A DNA stretch of 64,000 nt from WLMZ01 sp038227995 (GTDB taxonomy: Bacteria; Actinomycetota; Acidimicrobiia; Acidimicrobiales; Ilumatobacteraceae): the NCBI GenBank assembly GCA_038227995.1, contig JBBRPP010000028.1, forward strand, positions 7,861 through 71,860, in the 5' to 3' direction. The position numbers were made by a program, and so were the translations under genes. Of the stretch, positions 50,639-58,899 are shown one piece after another. The notes below the pieces were generated by a model. It made no database searches, was not told the origin of the DNA, and saw nothing but the letters and a program-made list of their open reading frames with translations. Numbering within the stretch: the first letter of the stretch is position 1; every line of letters begins with the position of its first letter.

Positions 50639-51544
50639 TCACGACATGCCGGGGACGCCGAGCCGCCTGCACTCCTGGATGACCTCTGCCATCGCATCCG
50701 CGGGCACGGTCATGTCGTCGAGCGCCATCACCTGATCGAACTGCGCGAGACATTCGTCGATGGTCTTCAGCCCGCCCGCGCCCTGCGCTGTTGCGAGCAC
50801 GACCCGAGCCGCCCATCCACCGCCGACGACGAAGGTCTCGCCGGTGCAGGGAACCTCGTCGGCCAGCAGCGCACCGACGAACGGCGCGATGTCTTCGGCG
50901 GGGAAGGCGGCCTTCATCACCGGCGCGAACTCGGGGCTGCGGGCAGTGAGGCGCGAGTACGCCGACGGCATGATCGCGTTGACGACGATGCCGTGCTTGC
51001 GGCCGTCGTGCGACAGCGCCCGGCTGAGACCCATGATCGCGGCCTTGGCCGTGATGTATGCACTGGTGCCGGGCAACCCGAAGAACGATGCCGACGACGT
51101 GTTCACGATGCGCCCGTAGTGCTGCTCGCGCAGGATCGGCCACGCCGCCCGACAGATGCCGACGGTCCCCCCGAGGTGGACATCGAGCATCCGGTCGAAC
51201 TCCTCCTTCGGGATCTCGTCGATCTCACCACCGTTTGCAATGCCCGCATTGTTGACCACGAGGTGAAGGCCGCCGAAGGCCTCGATCGCGGTGGCAATGA
51301 TCGCCGCACCGCCGGTGGCGACGTTGTTCGAGTCGGCGACCGCTGATCCGCCTGCTGCAATGATCTCGGCGACCACCTCGGCCGCCGACGTCGACGACGA
51401 GCCGTGTCCGTTGGTGTCGCCTCCGAAGTCGTTGACGACGACGTGCGCGCCTTCCGCGGCGAGCATCAGCGCGTGTGCTCGTCCGATGCCGCCACCGGCT
51501 CCGGTGACGACGGCAACCTTGTCAGCGAATCGTTGGGTGCTCAT
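50639..51544 (-). CDS. Short-chain dehydrogenase/reductase (MFE-2/HSD17B4-like)
   Basis: 301 residues from ATG 51544. NAD-binding motif VTGAGGGIGRAHAL (residues ~13-26), NNAGIA, catalytic Ser in VNTSSASFFG and YITAK (Tyr-x-x-x-Lys). The C-terminal extension of ~60 residues (EVPCTGETFVVGGGWAARVVLA...) matches SDRs related to the 3-hydroxyacyl-CoA dehydrogenase part of multifunctional enzyme 2. It probably oxidises a hydroxyacyl-CoA or steroid-like alcohol. It overlaps the upstream EamA gene by 23 bp. Confidence 0.9.
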   Translation of the reverse strand: MSTQRFADKVAVVTGAGGGIGRAHALMLAAEGAHVVVNDFGGDTNGHGSSSTSAAEVVAEIIAAGGSAVADSNNVATGGAAIIATAIEAFGGLHLVVNNAGIANGGEIDEIPKEEFDRMLDVHLGGTVGICRAAWPILREQHYGRIVNTSSASFFGLPGTSAYITAKAAIMGLSRALSHDGRKHGIVVNAIMPSAYSRLTARSPEFAPVMKAAFPAEDIAPFVGALLADEVPCTGETFVVGGGWAARVVLATAQGAGGLKTIDECLAQFDQVMALDDMTVPADAMAEVIQECRRLGVPGMS

Positions 51545-52424
51545 CGCCAACGTCTAGCACAGGGCCGCGTCGCGTCAGCAGCGTTGCTGACGCGCTGGTC
51601 AGGATGACGAGTCCGATGCCGATCGCCTGCATCACACCCAGCGACTCACCGAGCACCACGAAACCGGCAAGTGCAGCCGTGGCCGGATGGATGCTCATCA
51701 TCACGCTGAACAGCCCGACCGGCAGCCGGCGCAGCGCGAGCATGTCGGTGGTGTAGGGCACGACCGAGCACAGCACACCCACCGCGATGCCGAGCAACAG
51801 GATGTGCGGGCGGAAGATTCCAGGCCCGACACGAACGAGCGCAAGCGGCAACGTCACGAACGCGGCGACCAGCGCGGCGATCGCCAATCCACCGTCAGGC
51901 TGTCGGCTACCGAGTGACCGGTTGAGGACGATGTACAGCGACCAGCACGCGGCGGCGGTCAGGGCGAAGAGCACACCGACGACGTCGAGGTCGTGGACGC
52001 CGCCGGTCAGCATCACGACACCGAGCGCAGCCATCAACGCGAGCACCGCGTCGATCCAACGCCGCGAACTGGCCAGCGCGACTGCGACCGGGCCGAGGAA
52101 CTCGAGCGTGATCGCGACGCCGAGCGGCAGGCGGTCGATCGATTCGTAGAGGCTGGTGTTCATCACGGCCATCACCAATCCGAGGCAGACGGGAACAGCG
52201 ATCGACCGCGCCGACCGACCGCGCAATGCCGGTCGCTGGACAACGGTGAGCACGATGGCGGCAACGCTCAGCCGCAGCATGACGACGGCAATCGGACCGA
52301 CCTCGGGGAACAGCGTTGCCGCCAGCGCTGCGCCGAACTGCAGCGAGCCCACTCCACCGAAGATGAGCGCGACGCCACTGCCGATGCCGTCTCGGCGAAT
52401 TCCGGTCGTGTGGGCTGCGGACAC
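51522..52424 (-). CDS. EamA/RhtA-like transporter
   Basis: 300 residues from GTG 52424, about ten membrane helices. GLVMAVMNTSLYESIDRLPLGVAITLEFLGPV is very like the RhtA threonine/homoserine exporter segment. Ends with a short cytosolic tail. Divergent from the LysR gene at 52494, 69 bp apart, so regulation by LysR is plausible. Confidence 0.9.
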   Translation of the reverse strand: MSAAHTTGIRRDGIGSGVALIFGGVGSLQFGAALAATLFPEVGPIAVVMLRLSVAAIVLTVVQRPALRGRSARSIAVPVCLGLVMAVMNTSLYESIDRLPLGVAITLEFLGPVAVALASSRRWIDAVLALMAALGVVMLTGGVHDLDVVGVLFALTAAACWSLYIVLNRSLGSRQPDGGLAIAALVAAFVTLPLALVRVGPGIFRPHILLLGIAVGVLCSVVPYTTDMLALRRLPVGLFSVMMSIHPATAALAGFVVLGESLGVMQAIGIGLVILTSASATLLTRRGPVLDVGDEHPTIR

Positions 52425-52474
52425 GATCGAGAACGTACGAGGTCTCCCGCGACAAGTGAAATGACTGGTGCGAG

Positions 52475-52491
52475 CTATCTATGCTTGGTAG
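52475..52491. promoter_or_regulatory. Candidate LysR binding site
   Basis: CTA-N11-TAG contains the T-N11-A core expected of LysR operators. It lies in the 69-bp divergent promoter between the RhtA-like exporter and LysR genes, just before the LysR start codon. Confidence 0.4.
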
Positions 52492-52493
52492 TC

Positions 52494-53363
52494 ATGGATC
52501 TGGAGCTGAGGCATCTGCGCTGCCTCGTGGCGGTCGCCGAGGAGGGAACGCTCACCGATGCAGCCATCGCCTTGGGCCTCACGCAGTCCGGTGTGTCGCG
52601 CGCGCTCGCCCAGCTGGAGGACCGTCTCGGCGTCCGACTCGTCCAACGGACGACGCGCAGCCTGGCCCTGACGGCAGAAGGTGTTGCCTTCCGCGACGAA
52701 GCGCTGCGAGCGATCTCCGCCGTCGACGACGCGATCGCTGCGGCTCACGGAAAGGTGCGCCCGCTGCGCCTCGGCTACTCGTGGGCCGCGGCCGGCGAGC
52801 ACACCAATGCGCTGCTGCGACAGTGGCGCGCCGCGCACCCCGACATCGATCTGCAGGTCCTGCGCTGTGAGGATCGCACGGCCGGTCTGGACGGCGGCAG
52901 GGTGGATGTCGCACTCGTGCGGCTCGTGATCGAACGTCCGCACGTCGTCGAGGAACCGCTGTTCACCGAACCTCGCTTCCTCGCTGTCGCCGACGACCAC
53001 CCGCTGGCACTGCGCAAGTGCGTCGCACTGCGCGATCTCTGCGACGACACGCTCGTCATCAGCTCGTCGACCGGCACGACATCACTCGACCTGTGGCCCC
53101 CGCATGCCGCGCCGCAACGGGTGATCGACCTCCACAACGTCGACGAGTGGTTGACCGCGATCGGTTCCGGCCAGGGCATCGGCGTCACGCCGGCGTCGAC
53201 GACGAACCAACACGCGCGTTCGGGAATCACGTTCGTGCCGATCACCGATGCGCCTCCGGTCACGACGTACCTGGCGCACAACGACACACGAAAGCATCCG
53301 CGCCACGATGAGTTCATCGCACTCGCGCGCAAGGTGGTTCGGGCCGGCCGCCGTCAGCGTTGA
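52494..53363 (+). CDS. LysR-family transcriptional regulator
   Basis: 289 residues. The N-terminal winged HTH LRHLRCLVAVAEEGTLTDAA...LTQSGVSRALAQLEDRLGVRLVQRTTR (residues ~4-55) is canonical. The effector domain (~88-285) has the periplasmic-binding fold, with GSGQGIGVTPAST near its hinge. It probably autoregulates and controls the divergent exporter at 51522. Its 3' end overlaps the convergent gene by 10 bp. Confidence 0.92.
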   Translation: MDLELRHLRCLVAVAEEGTLTDAAIALGLTQSGVSRALAQLEDRLGVRLVQRTTRSLALTAEGVAFRDEALRAISAVDDAIAAAHGKVRPLRLGYSWAAAGEHTNALLRQWRAAHPDIDLQVLRCEDRTAGLDGGRVDVALVRLVIERPHVVEEPLFTEPRFLAVADDHPLALRKCVALRDLCDDTLVISSSTGTTSLDLWPPHAAPQRVIDLHNVDEWLTAIGSGQGIGVTPASTTNQHARSGITFVPITDAPPVTTYLAHNDTRKHPRHDEFIALARKVVRAGRRQR

Positions 53364-54163
53364 TGCGCAGCGGCGCGCGCTCGGCCGGTCACGCGGCGAG
53401 CGACGTCGAGGCTCAGTCGAGTCGGGCCGACGCCCTGGTGCACGGCCTCGAGCAAGCGTTGAAGTTCGCGCTCGGTGCGGCGCGCTCTGCCGCGACTGGT
53501 CGACGCGACACCGACCCCGATGATCAACGCGACCGGTGACACGAGGATCGCGACAGGCGACGCGACCACGGCCGCAATAGCCGCACCGGTCACGCCGATC
53601 GTGCCGACGGCAGCACCACCGATGACTGCGTGCTTGCGGTTCATGGTTCGATCGGCGCTGATCCGGACGACGCACGAACCATCGGCCACGTCGCGTGCAG
53701 TCGCCGTGATCTGGCTGACATCACCGAGCTGACCTTCGCCGGTGGTGGCGCGGACGGCACGCATCGTCGCGCCCATCACACCGCTGCGTTTGCTCCACTC
53801 GCCCTGGCCGGCGCGCAGCCGGTCGCGGCGCAGGTGATGGCCGTCGACGAGCCATTCGTCGAGCTGCCGCAGTGCGGTCTCCGCGACGACAGCCATCTCG
53901 TCGTCCGCGCTGACGATCGCCGGACCGAGCAGCCGATCGCCGACGCTGCGTGCCGGTGGAGGACCGAGCCGTTCGATCGCGATCGATCGATGCATCACCT
54001 CGGGCGAGATGCCGACCTCGCCTGCAGCGGCGATCAGCGCCCCGACCTCGACGGTCGCGATCGGATCAGGCTTGCCGTCAGCGTCGGCCAGTTCGGCAGC
54101 GCGCCGCAGGATCCGGCTCACCGCGTCGCGGTCCAACTGCTCGTCGTCGACCATCGAGGTCAC
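53354..54163 (-). CDS. Membrane protein of unknown function
   Basis: 269 residues from GTG 54163 (ATG at 54154 is an alternative). Residues ~8-70 are a helical segment of the type DRDAVSRILRRAAELADADG...IAAAGEVGISPEVMHRSIA, seen at the N-termini of several uncharacterised bacterial proteins. Residues ~70-180 look like a globular alpha+beta part. Two adjacent hydrophobic segments (~182-222: IGGAAVGTIGVTGAAIAAVV; VAILVSPVALIIGVGVA) form a membrane hairpin. The tail is basic and cytosolic. Function not assignable. Confidence 0.75.
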   Translation of the reverse strand: MTSMVDDEQLDRDAVSRILRRAAELADADGKPDPIATVEVGALIAAAGEVGISPEVMHRSIAIERLGPPPARSVGDRLLGPAIVSADDEMAVVAETALRQLDEWLVDGHHLRRDRLRAGQGEWSKRSGVMGATMRAVRATTGEGQLGDVSQITATARDVADGSCVVRISADRTMNRKHAVIGGAAVGTIGVTGAAIAAVVASPVAILVSPVALIIGVGVASTSRGRARRTERELQRLLEAVHQGVGPTRLSLDVARRVTGRARAAAHQR

Positions 54164-54173
54164 ACTACGGCGG

Positions 54174-54950
54174 TCAGCGCACCGCCGTCGTTCCCCCGTC
54201 GACCACCAGGTGCGTACCGGTGATGAACGAGGCCTCGGCCGACATCAGGAAGCGGACGGCGCCGGCAATCTCCTCTGGCCGACCGAGCCTTCCGAGCAAC
54301 GACGTGGACTCCATGTGCTCGCGCAGTCCTGGGAACTGCAGCGACGGAGCGAGCATCGGCGTCTCGATGTAGCCCGGGCAGACGGCGTTGACGCGGACGG
54401 GAGCGAGTGCGGCAGCAAGCGATCGGACGAGGCCGATCAGACCGGCCTTCGACGCACAGTACGCCGGGATCGCGGGGTGCCCGACGACGCCTTCGATCGA
54501 CGAGATCGCGACCGCGGCCGAGCCGGGCAGCGACGCCATGTCGGGTGCCGCGGCCTGCATCACCATCGCGAACGCGCGCAGGTTGACATCGAGCACGAAG
54601 TCCCACTTGTCGTCGGTCAGGGTGCCGATCATGTCGGCGCTGACGACGCCGGCCGCGTGCACGACGCCGCCGATCGGGCCCAACGCGTCGCGACTCGCCG
54701 CCACCGCGGATTCGACCGCCTCGCGATCGGTGACGTCGATCGCGAATCCAACTGCGCCGGCACCGTGCAGCCCGTCGAGGTCGGCGGCATGTTGCACGGC
54801 AGCATCGCCGGCCAGGTCCCACAGTGCGACGGCGCGACCCATCGATGCGAGGGCCGTTGCGCACGCAAGGCCGATGCCGGACGCACCACCGGTCACGATG
54901 ACGGGGCTGGATGTGATGTTCTGCTCAGTGGACACGGCGCATTGTCCCAC
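54174..54950 (-). CDS. Short-chain dehydrogenase/reductase
   Basis: 258 residues; either ATG 54950 or GTG 54935 could be the start. The SDR motifs are complete: VTGGASGIGLACA, the NNAG-equivalent HAAGVV, catalytic Ser in ISSIEG, YCASK and the C-terminal FITGTHLVVDGG typical of classical SDRs. Substrate unknown. Its stop lies 10 bp from the start of the membrane protein gene at 54163, so they may share a transcript. Confidence 0.9.
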   Translation of the reverse strand: MGQCAVSTEQNITSSPVIVTGGASGIGLACATALASMGRAVALWDLAGDAAVQHAADLDGLHGAGAVGFAIDVTDREAVESAVAASRDALGPIGGVVHAAGVVSADMIGTLTDDKWDFVLDVNLRAFAMVMQAAAPDMASLPGSAAVAISSIEGVVGHPAIPAYCASKAGLIGLVRSLAAALAPVRVNAVCPGYIETPMLAPSLQFPGLREHMESTSLLGRLGRPEEIAGAVRFLMSAEASFITGTHLVVDGGTTAVR

Positions 54951-55010
54951 CCACCACCGATGTGGCCCGAACCGTGGTCGCGCTGCGCGGTCGGCGGTAC
55001 CGTCGGCCGG

Positions 55011-55922
55011 ATGAAGTTCTCACTCTGGACATCGAACTCACGACCCTGGGACGAGATGCTGAGCATCGCCACCTATGCGGACATCACCGGTTGGCACAGC
55101 CTCTGGTACGCCGACCACTTCATGTCGCAGACACCAGACGACACGCCGGGCGATGACGACGCGCTCGAGTGCTGGTCGATCCTCGCGGCCGTCGCGGCGA
55201 GCACGCAGCGATTGCGATTGACCTCGATGGTCTCGCCAGTGACGATCCATCATCCGGTCGTGCTCGCCAAGCGGGTCACGACGGTCGACCGCATCAGCGG
55301 TGGCCGCGTCGTGTTCGGGCTCGGCGCCGGGTGGCAGATCAACGAGCACGCCGCTTACGGCTTCACCCTGCCCGCGCCGGGCGAACGAGTCACTCACTTC
55401 ATCGAGTCGCTGGAGGTGATCCGCCACCTGTTCGACGACGAGCGGGCGACGTTCGCCGGCCGGTGGTACAACCTCACCGACGCGCCGTTCGAGCCGAAGC
55501 CGGTGCAGTCGCCACTTCCACTGTTGGTCGGCACCGGTGGGTCGCGGATGATGCGAGCCACCGCGCTCTACGCGAACGAGTGGAACACGTGGGGCGACCC
55601 GGCGATGGTCGGTGAACGCACCGAGCAGTTCCGCACCGCGTGCGAAGCTGTCGATCGCGACTTCGACGCCGTCCGCCGCTCCGCGCAGGCAATGGTGTTC
55701 TTCACCGACAGCGACGCGAAGCGCGATGCGTTGCTCGCCAAGGTGCCTGCAGGTCGATCGTTGGTCGGCAGCAGTGCTCAGCTCGTCGACCAGATCGGCG
55801 GCTACATCGATCTCGGCGTCGACGAGTTCGCCCTGCCCGACTTCACGCTCGGGGAATCCTCAACCCAGCGCCGCGAGTTGATCGAACGTTTCTGGGACGA
55901 GGTCGCCAGCCAGTTCGGCTGA
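55011..55922 (+). CDS. LLM-class F420-dependent oxidoreductase
   Basis: 303 residues. Luciferase-like monooxygenase fold: MKFSLWTSNSRPWDEML, WHSLWYADHFM (F420/FMN pocket), the non-proline cis-peptide region LRLTSMVSPVTIHHPVVLAK and GRVVFGLGAGWQINEHAAYG. F420 use is typical of this subgroup in actinobacteria and is inferred. Its 3' end overlaps the convergent gene at 55860 by 63 bp. Confidence 0.9.
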   Translation: MKFSLWTSNSRPWDEMLSIATYADITGWHSLWYADHFMSQTPDDTPGDDDALECWSILAAVAASTQRLRLTSMVSPVTIHHPVVLAKRVTTVDRISGGRVVFGLGAGWQINEHAAYGFTLPAPGERVTHFIESLEVIRHLFDDERATFAGRWYNLTDAPFEPKPVQSPLPLLVGTGGSRMMRATALYANEWNTWGDPAMVGERTEQFRTACEAVDRDFDAVRRSAQAMVFFTDSDAKRDALLAKVPAGRSLVGSSAQLVDQIGGYIDLGVDEFALPDFTLGESSTQRRELIERFWDEVASQFG

Positions 55923-56360
55923 CGTCCCGAACAGGGCGTGTTCGATCCACGACCAGCCCCACACCTCGAACGGATGCACCTTGCACGACACCGCCCAGCG
56001 GTCGGCCTCGAATGCGGTCAAGCCACTGCGGCAATGAGCCTGGGCGACTTCGATCGGAATCCCGAGGGAAACGGCCACCGATCGCAGCGACCGACGCGGC
56101 AGCAACCCCAGCGGCCCCCCGGTGAGAAGCGGCGACACGTTGAAGACACGCGCTCCGACCTCGCGTCCGTGACCACGGGCGCGCTCACCGGTCAACCCGT
56201 GTTCTGCGATCAGCTCCGCGAGCAAGGCCCGAGCGCCCGCTTCGTTCGCCGCCGAGCAAACGATCTGACGCGGCTTTCCATCGGGCCGGACCCCGACGGT
56301 GACGACGACGCGCCACCGTCGGCGATACGGCCGCACACTGCCGATCGGTCTTGCCTTCAT
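55860..56360 (-). CDS. Hypothetical protein with integrase-arm-like N-terminus
   Basis: 166 residues from ATG 56360 (GTG 56372 is an alternative). Residues ~1-55 (IGSVRPYRRRWRVVVTVGVR...ANEAGARALLAELIAEHGL) read like the AP2/arm DNA-binding domain of phage tyrosine recombinases. The second half has SVAVSLGIPIEVAQAHCRSG and DRWAVSCKVHPFEVWG, the latter resembling short HTH segments of actinobacterial DNA-binding proteins. No catalytic recombinase domain is present. It could be an excisionase-like DNA-binding protein or a domesticated fragment. Confidence 0.65.
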   Translation of the reverse strand: MKARPIGSVRPYRRRWRVVVTVGVRPDGKPRQIVCSAANEAGARALLAELIAEHGLTGERARGHGREVGARVFNVSPLLTGGPLGLLPRRSLRSVAVSLGIPIEVAQAHCRSGLTAFEADRWAVSCKVHPFEVWGWSWIEHALFGTSAELAGDLVPETFDQLAALG

Positions 56361-56374
56361 GGTTCCCGACACCT

Positions 56375-56391
56375 AACCAGTTAAACAGGTT
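56375..56391 (-). promoter_or_regulatory. 17-bp dyad upstream of the integrase-arm-like gene
   Basis: AACC-A-GTT-A-AAC-A-GGTT, perfectly symmetrical around the central A, 15 bp before the ATG at 56360. The sequence AACTGGTTA followed by GGTGTC (minus strand) recurs before the CGNR gene. Confidence 0.5.
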
Positions 56392-56418
56392 ACGCAGGCA
56401 CCGTGCAACCGAACAAGA

Positions 56419-57000
56419 TCACTCGCCTCGTTTGCGATCGCGGAAATCGCGAACCTTGGCCCGGTTCCCGCACAGTTCCATCGAGCACCACCGGCGCTGG
56501 TTGGGCCGCGACGTGTCGACGAAGAACAGGCCGCAGTGCTCGGACGCACACTCGCGAATGCGCTCTGCGTATGGGCTGGAGAGCAGATCGATCGCGTCGC
56601 GCGCGAGTGCAGACAGGACCTGGGTCACCGATGCCGGCTCGGTCGCCGATACCCCGCCGATGATCAACCTCGGCACGATCGTCGGCTGCGAGGCTGCTGT
56701 GTTGACCGCCACGACCGCTGCCGCGGACGGCGGCTTCCCATCGACCACCGCGACGACGCATGCCCGAATCGCAGTTCGCAACGCGATCACCTTCGGCACG
56801 TCACCGGCCCTGGCGATCAAGGGAGTGCGGATGCCGACGATGGCCGGCAGCCACAACTCGACATCGGCGGCGGTCGTGAACGCCTCGAAATCCATCGAAT
56901 AGTCGGCGCCCGTGTGGACGAAGTCGATGCACGGCCGACCGCTGCGCAGCCGCACCGTCATGTGGTGCTCGACGTCGAAGGTCGGATGATCGACGGACAT
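56419..57000 (-). CDS. CGNR zinc-finger regulator (ABATE domain)
   Basis: 193 residues. The N-terminal ABATE-type domain begins TVRLRSGRPCIDFVHTGADY. The C-terminal CGNR zinc finger (~150-193) has CASEHCGLFFVDTSRPNQRR, then WCSMELCGNRAKVRDF, with the four Cys that bind zinc. Such proteins are predicted stress-induced transcription regulators of actinobacteria. TAATCT (minus strand, 57011-57006) would be a -10 element placing transcription start at or near the ATG, suggesting a leaderless mRNA. Confidence 0.92.
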   Translation of the reverse strand: MSVDHPTFDVEHHMTVRLRSGRPCIDFVHTGADYSMDFEAFTTAADVELWLPAIVGIRTPLIARAGDVPKVIALRTAIRACVVAVVDGKPPSAAAVVAVNTAASQPTIVPRLIIGGVSATEPASVTQVLSALARDAIDLLSSPYAERIRECASEHCGLFFVDTSRPNQRRWCSMELCGNRAKVRDFRDRKRGE

Positions 57001-57011
57001 GACACCAGATT

Positions 57012-57019
57012 AACCGGTT
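57012..57019 (-). promoter_or_regulatory. AACCGGTT palindrome in the CGNR promoter
   Basis: Minus strand: AACCGGTTAATCTGGTGTC just before ATG 57000. It shares AAC(C/T)GGTTA and GGTGTC with the promoter of the gene at 55860, so the CGNR protein may bind both (inference). Confidence 0.4.
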
Positions 57020-57096
57020 GCATGTGTCACACGCACGGTTGACGCGTGGTGAGCACGGCAGGACCTGCGGCGGACCGAGCCGGTAGTTTTCCACAC

Positions 57097-58320
57097 ATGC
57101 CCACGCAAGCCGACGATCGCTACACCATCATCACTGCCGACACGCATGCCGGCGGCAGCCATGCGCAGTACCGCGAATACCTCGACCCGAAGTTCCACGC
57201 CGACTTCGACGCGTGGCGCGGCAAGTACCGCAACCCCTTCAAGGACCTCAAAGACGACCGTCGCGAGCGCAACTGGGACAGTGACCGTCGCTGGGCCGAG
57301 CAAGAGGCCGACGGCGTCGTCGCCGAGGTCATCTTCCCGAACACGGTGCCGCCGTTCTTCCCCAGCTTCGTGCTCTTCGCCCAGCCGCCGAAGCCCGACG
57401 AGTACGAGCATCGCCTGGCCGGCATCCGCGCCCACAATCGTTGGCTGGCCGACTTCGTCGCCGAGGCACCAGAGCGCCGCGCCGGCATCGGCCAGATCTT
57501 CACCAACGACATCGACGACGCGATCGAAGACGCGAAATGGATCAAGGAGCACGATCTGCGCGGTGGCATTCTGCTGCCGAACATCGCGCCCGACGTGACG
57601 TGGCTCAAACCGATCTACGACCCCGAATTCGATCGCCTGTGGGCGGTCCTGCAGGATCTCGAGATCCCGATCAACATCCACGGTGGCACGGGCGCCCCCA
57701 ACTACGGCAATTACCCGGTCTCGCAACTGCTCTACATCACCGAGGTCGGCTTCTACTCCCAGCGACCGCTGACGCAGCTGATCCTCTCCGGCATCCTCGA
57801 GCGCTTCCCCCGGCTCAAGGTCGTGATCACCGAGACCGGCGCGTCCTGGGTACCGCCGTTGCTGGCTCGGCTCGACAACACGATGGCCAAGATCCGCGAC
57901 ACCGGTGCCACGGGCGAGATCCGCTACTCGAAGGACGTCGTGCTGCCCAAGCTGGCCAGCGAGTACTTCGCTCAGAACTGTTGGATGGGCGTCAGCCAGC
58001 CCGGCCTGGCCGACGTCGCAGTGCTCGACGCGATCGGCCGCGACCGGTACATGTGGGGCAGCGACTACCCCCACGACGAGGGCACGTACCCGTTCACGCG
58101 CGAGCATCTGCGGCAGGTCTTCCAGGGTGTACCCGAAGCGGATCTGCGCAAGATCCTCGGCGGCAACGCGGCAGCGCTGTACGGCTTCGACATCAACGCG
58201 CTGTCGCCCTACGCGAAGACCTTCGGTCCGACCGTCGAGGAGATCTCGGTGCCGCTCGACAAACTGCCCGAACACCCCAACGAGGCACTCCTGAAGGTCG
58301 CCGCCGGCTCGATGCTGTAG
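57097..58320 (+). CDS. Amidohydrolase-2 family metal-dependent hydrolase
   Basis: 407 residues from ATG 57097. TIITADTHAGGS carries the N-terminal motif (HxH is here TH, as in several family members). The rest matches the TIM-barrel decarboxylase/hydrolase family: GQIFTNDIDDAIEDAKW, GILLPNIAPDVTW, INIHGGTGAPNYG, LKVVITETGASWVPPLLARL, MWGSDYPHDEGTYPF (metal-binding Asp/His) and KILGGNAAALYGFD. Relatives include ACMSD-type decarboxylases and resorcylate decarboxylases. Substrate not known. Confidence 0.88.
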   Translation: MPTQADDRYTIITADTHAGGSHAQYREYLDPKFHADFDAWRGKYRNPFKDLKDDRRERNWDSDRRWAEQEADGVVAEVIFPNTVPPFFPSFVLFAQPPKPDEYEHRLAGIRAHNRWLADFVAEAPERRAGIGQIFTNDIDDAIEDAKWIKEHDLRGGILLPNIAPDVTWLKPIYDPEFDRLWAVLQDLEIPINIHGGTGAPNYGNYPVSQLLYITEVGFYSQRPLTQLILSGILERFPRLKVVITETGASWVPPLLARLDNTMAKIRDTGATGEIRYSKDVVLPKLASEYFAQNCWMGVSQPGLADVAVLDAIGRDRYMWGSDYPHDEGTYPFTREHLRQVFQGVPEADLRKILGGNAAALYGFDINALSPYAKTFGPTVEEISVPLDKLPEHPNEALLKVAAGSML

Positions 58321-58329
58321 GGCGGTTTG

Positions 58330-58848
58330 TCAGTCGTCGACGGTTGTCTCGACGAGGCGTCCGTCTTCGACCTGATACACGAATCCGCGGATGTGATCCT
58401 TGTGGGTGATGAACGGACTGTGGGTCAGTCGACGGATCGACTGACGCACGTCCTGAAACGGATCGCGGAAGCTCTCGACCGACCATGACGGACGGATGCC
58501 GGTCTCGGCCTCGATCTCCTGCATCATCGTGTCGCCGACGACGCGCTGGAGCCCACAGTCGGTGTGATGCAGCAGGATGATCTCGCGGGTGGCCAGGAAC
58601 CGCTGCGACACGACGAGTGAGCGGATCACGTCGTCGGTGACGACGCCACCGGCATTGCGGATGACGTGCGCGTCGCCGTGGGCGAGACCGAGCATCTCGA
58701 AGATGTCCATCCGGCTGTCCATGCACGCCACCACGGCGAGTCGGCGGCGTGGTGCGAGGGCGAGGTCGTGGTCGTTGAAGTTCTCGACGTAGCGCGCGTT
58801 GTGGGCGAGCAGCTCGTCGGCGTTGGGGACGAAAGGTTCTCCGGGCAC
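58330..58848 (-). CDS. Beta-class carbonic anhydrase
   Basis: 172 residues from GTG 58848. Zinc ligands Cys42, His95 and Cys98 are in ACMDSRMD and LLHHTDCGLQ, with the Asp44-Arg46 catalytic dyad. VIRNAGGVVTDDVIRSL is the conserved helix region. This short form matches the mycobacterial Rv1284-like subgroup. It interconverts CO2 and bicarbonate. Convergent with the amidohydrolase at 57097, 9 bp apart. Confidence 0.95.
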   Translation of the reverse strand: MPGEPFVPNADELLAHNARYVENFNDHDLALAPRRRLAVVACMDSRMDIFEMLGLAHGDAHVIRNAGGVVTDDVIRSLVVSQRFLATREIILLHHTDCGLQRVVGDTMMQEIEAETGIRPSWSVESFRDPFQDVRQSIRRLTHSPFITHKDHIRGFVYQVEDGRLVETTVDD

Positions 58849-58899
58849 ATCGCGAACGTAGTGCCCATCGGCCGTGTCGTCACATCGAAAGCAGTGACG

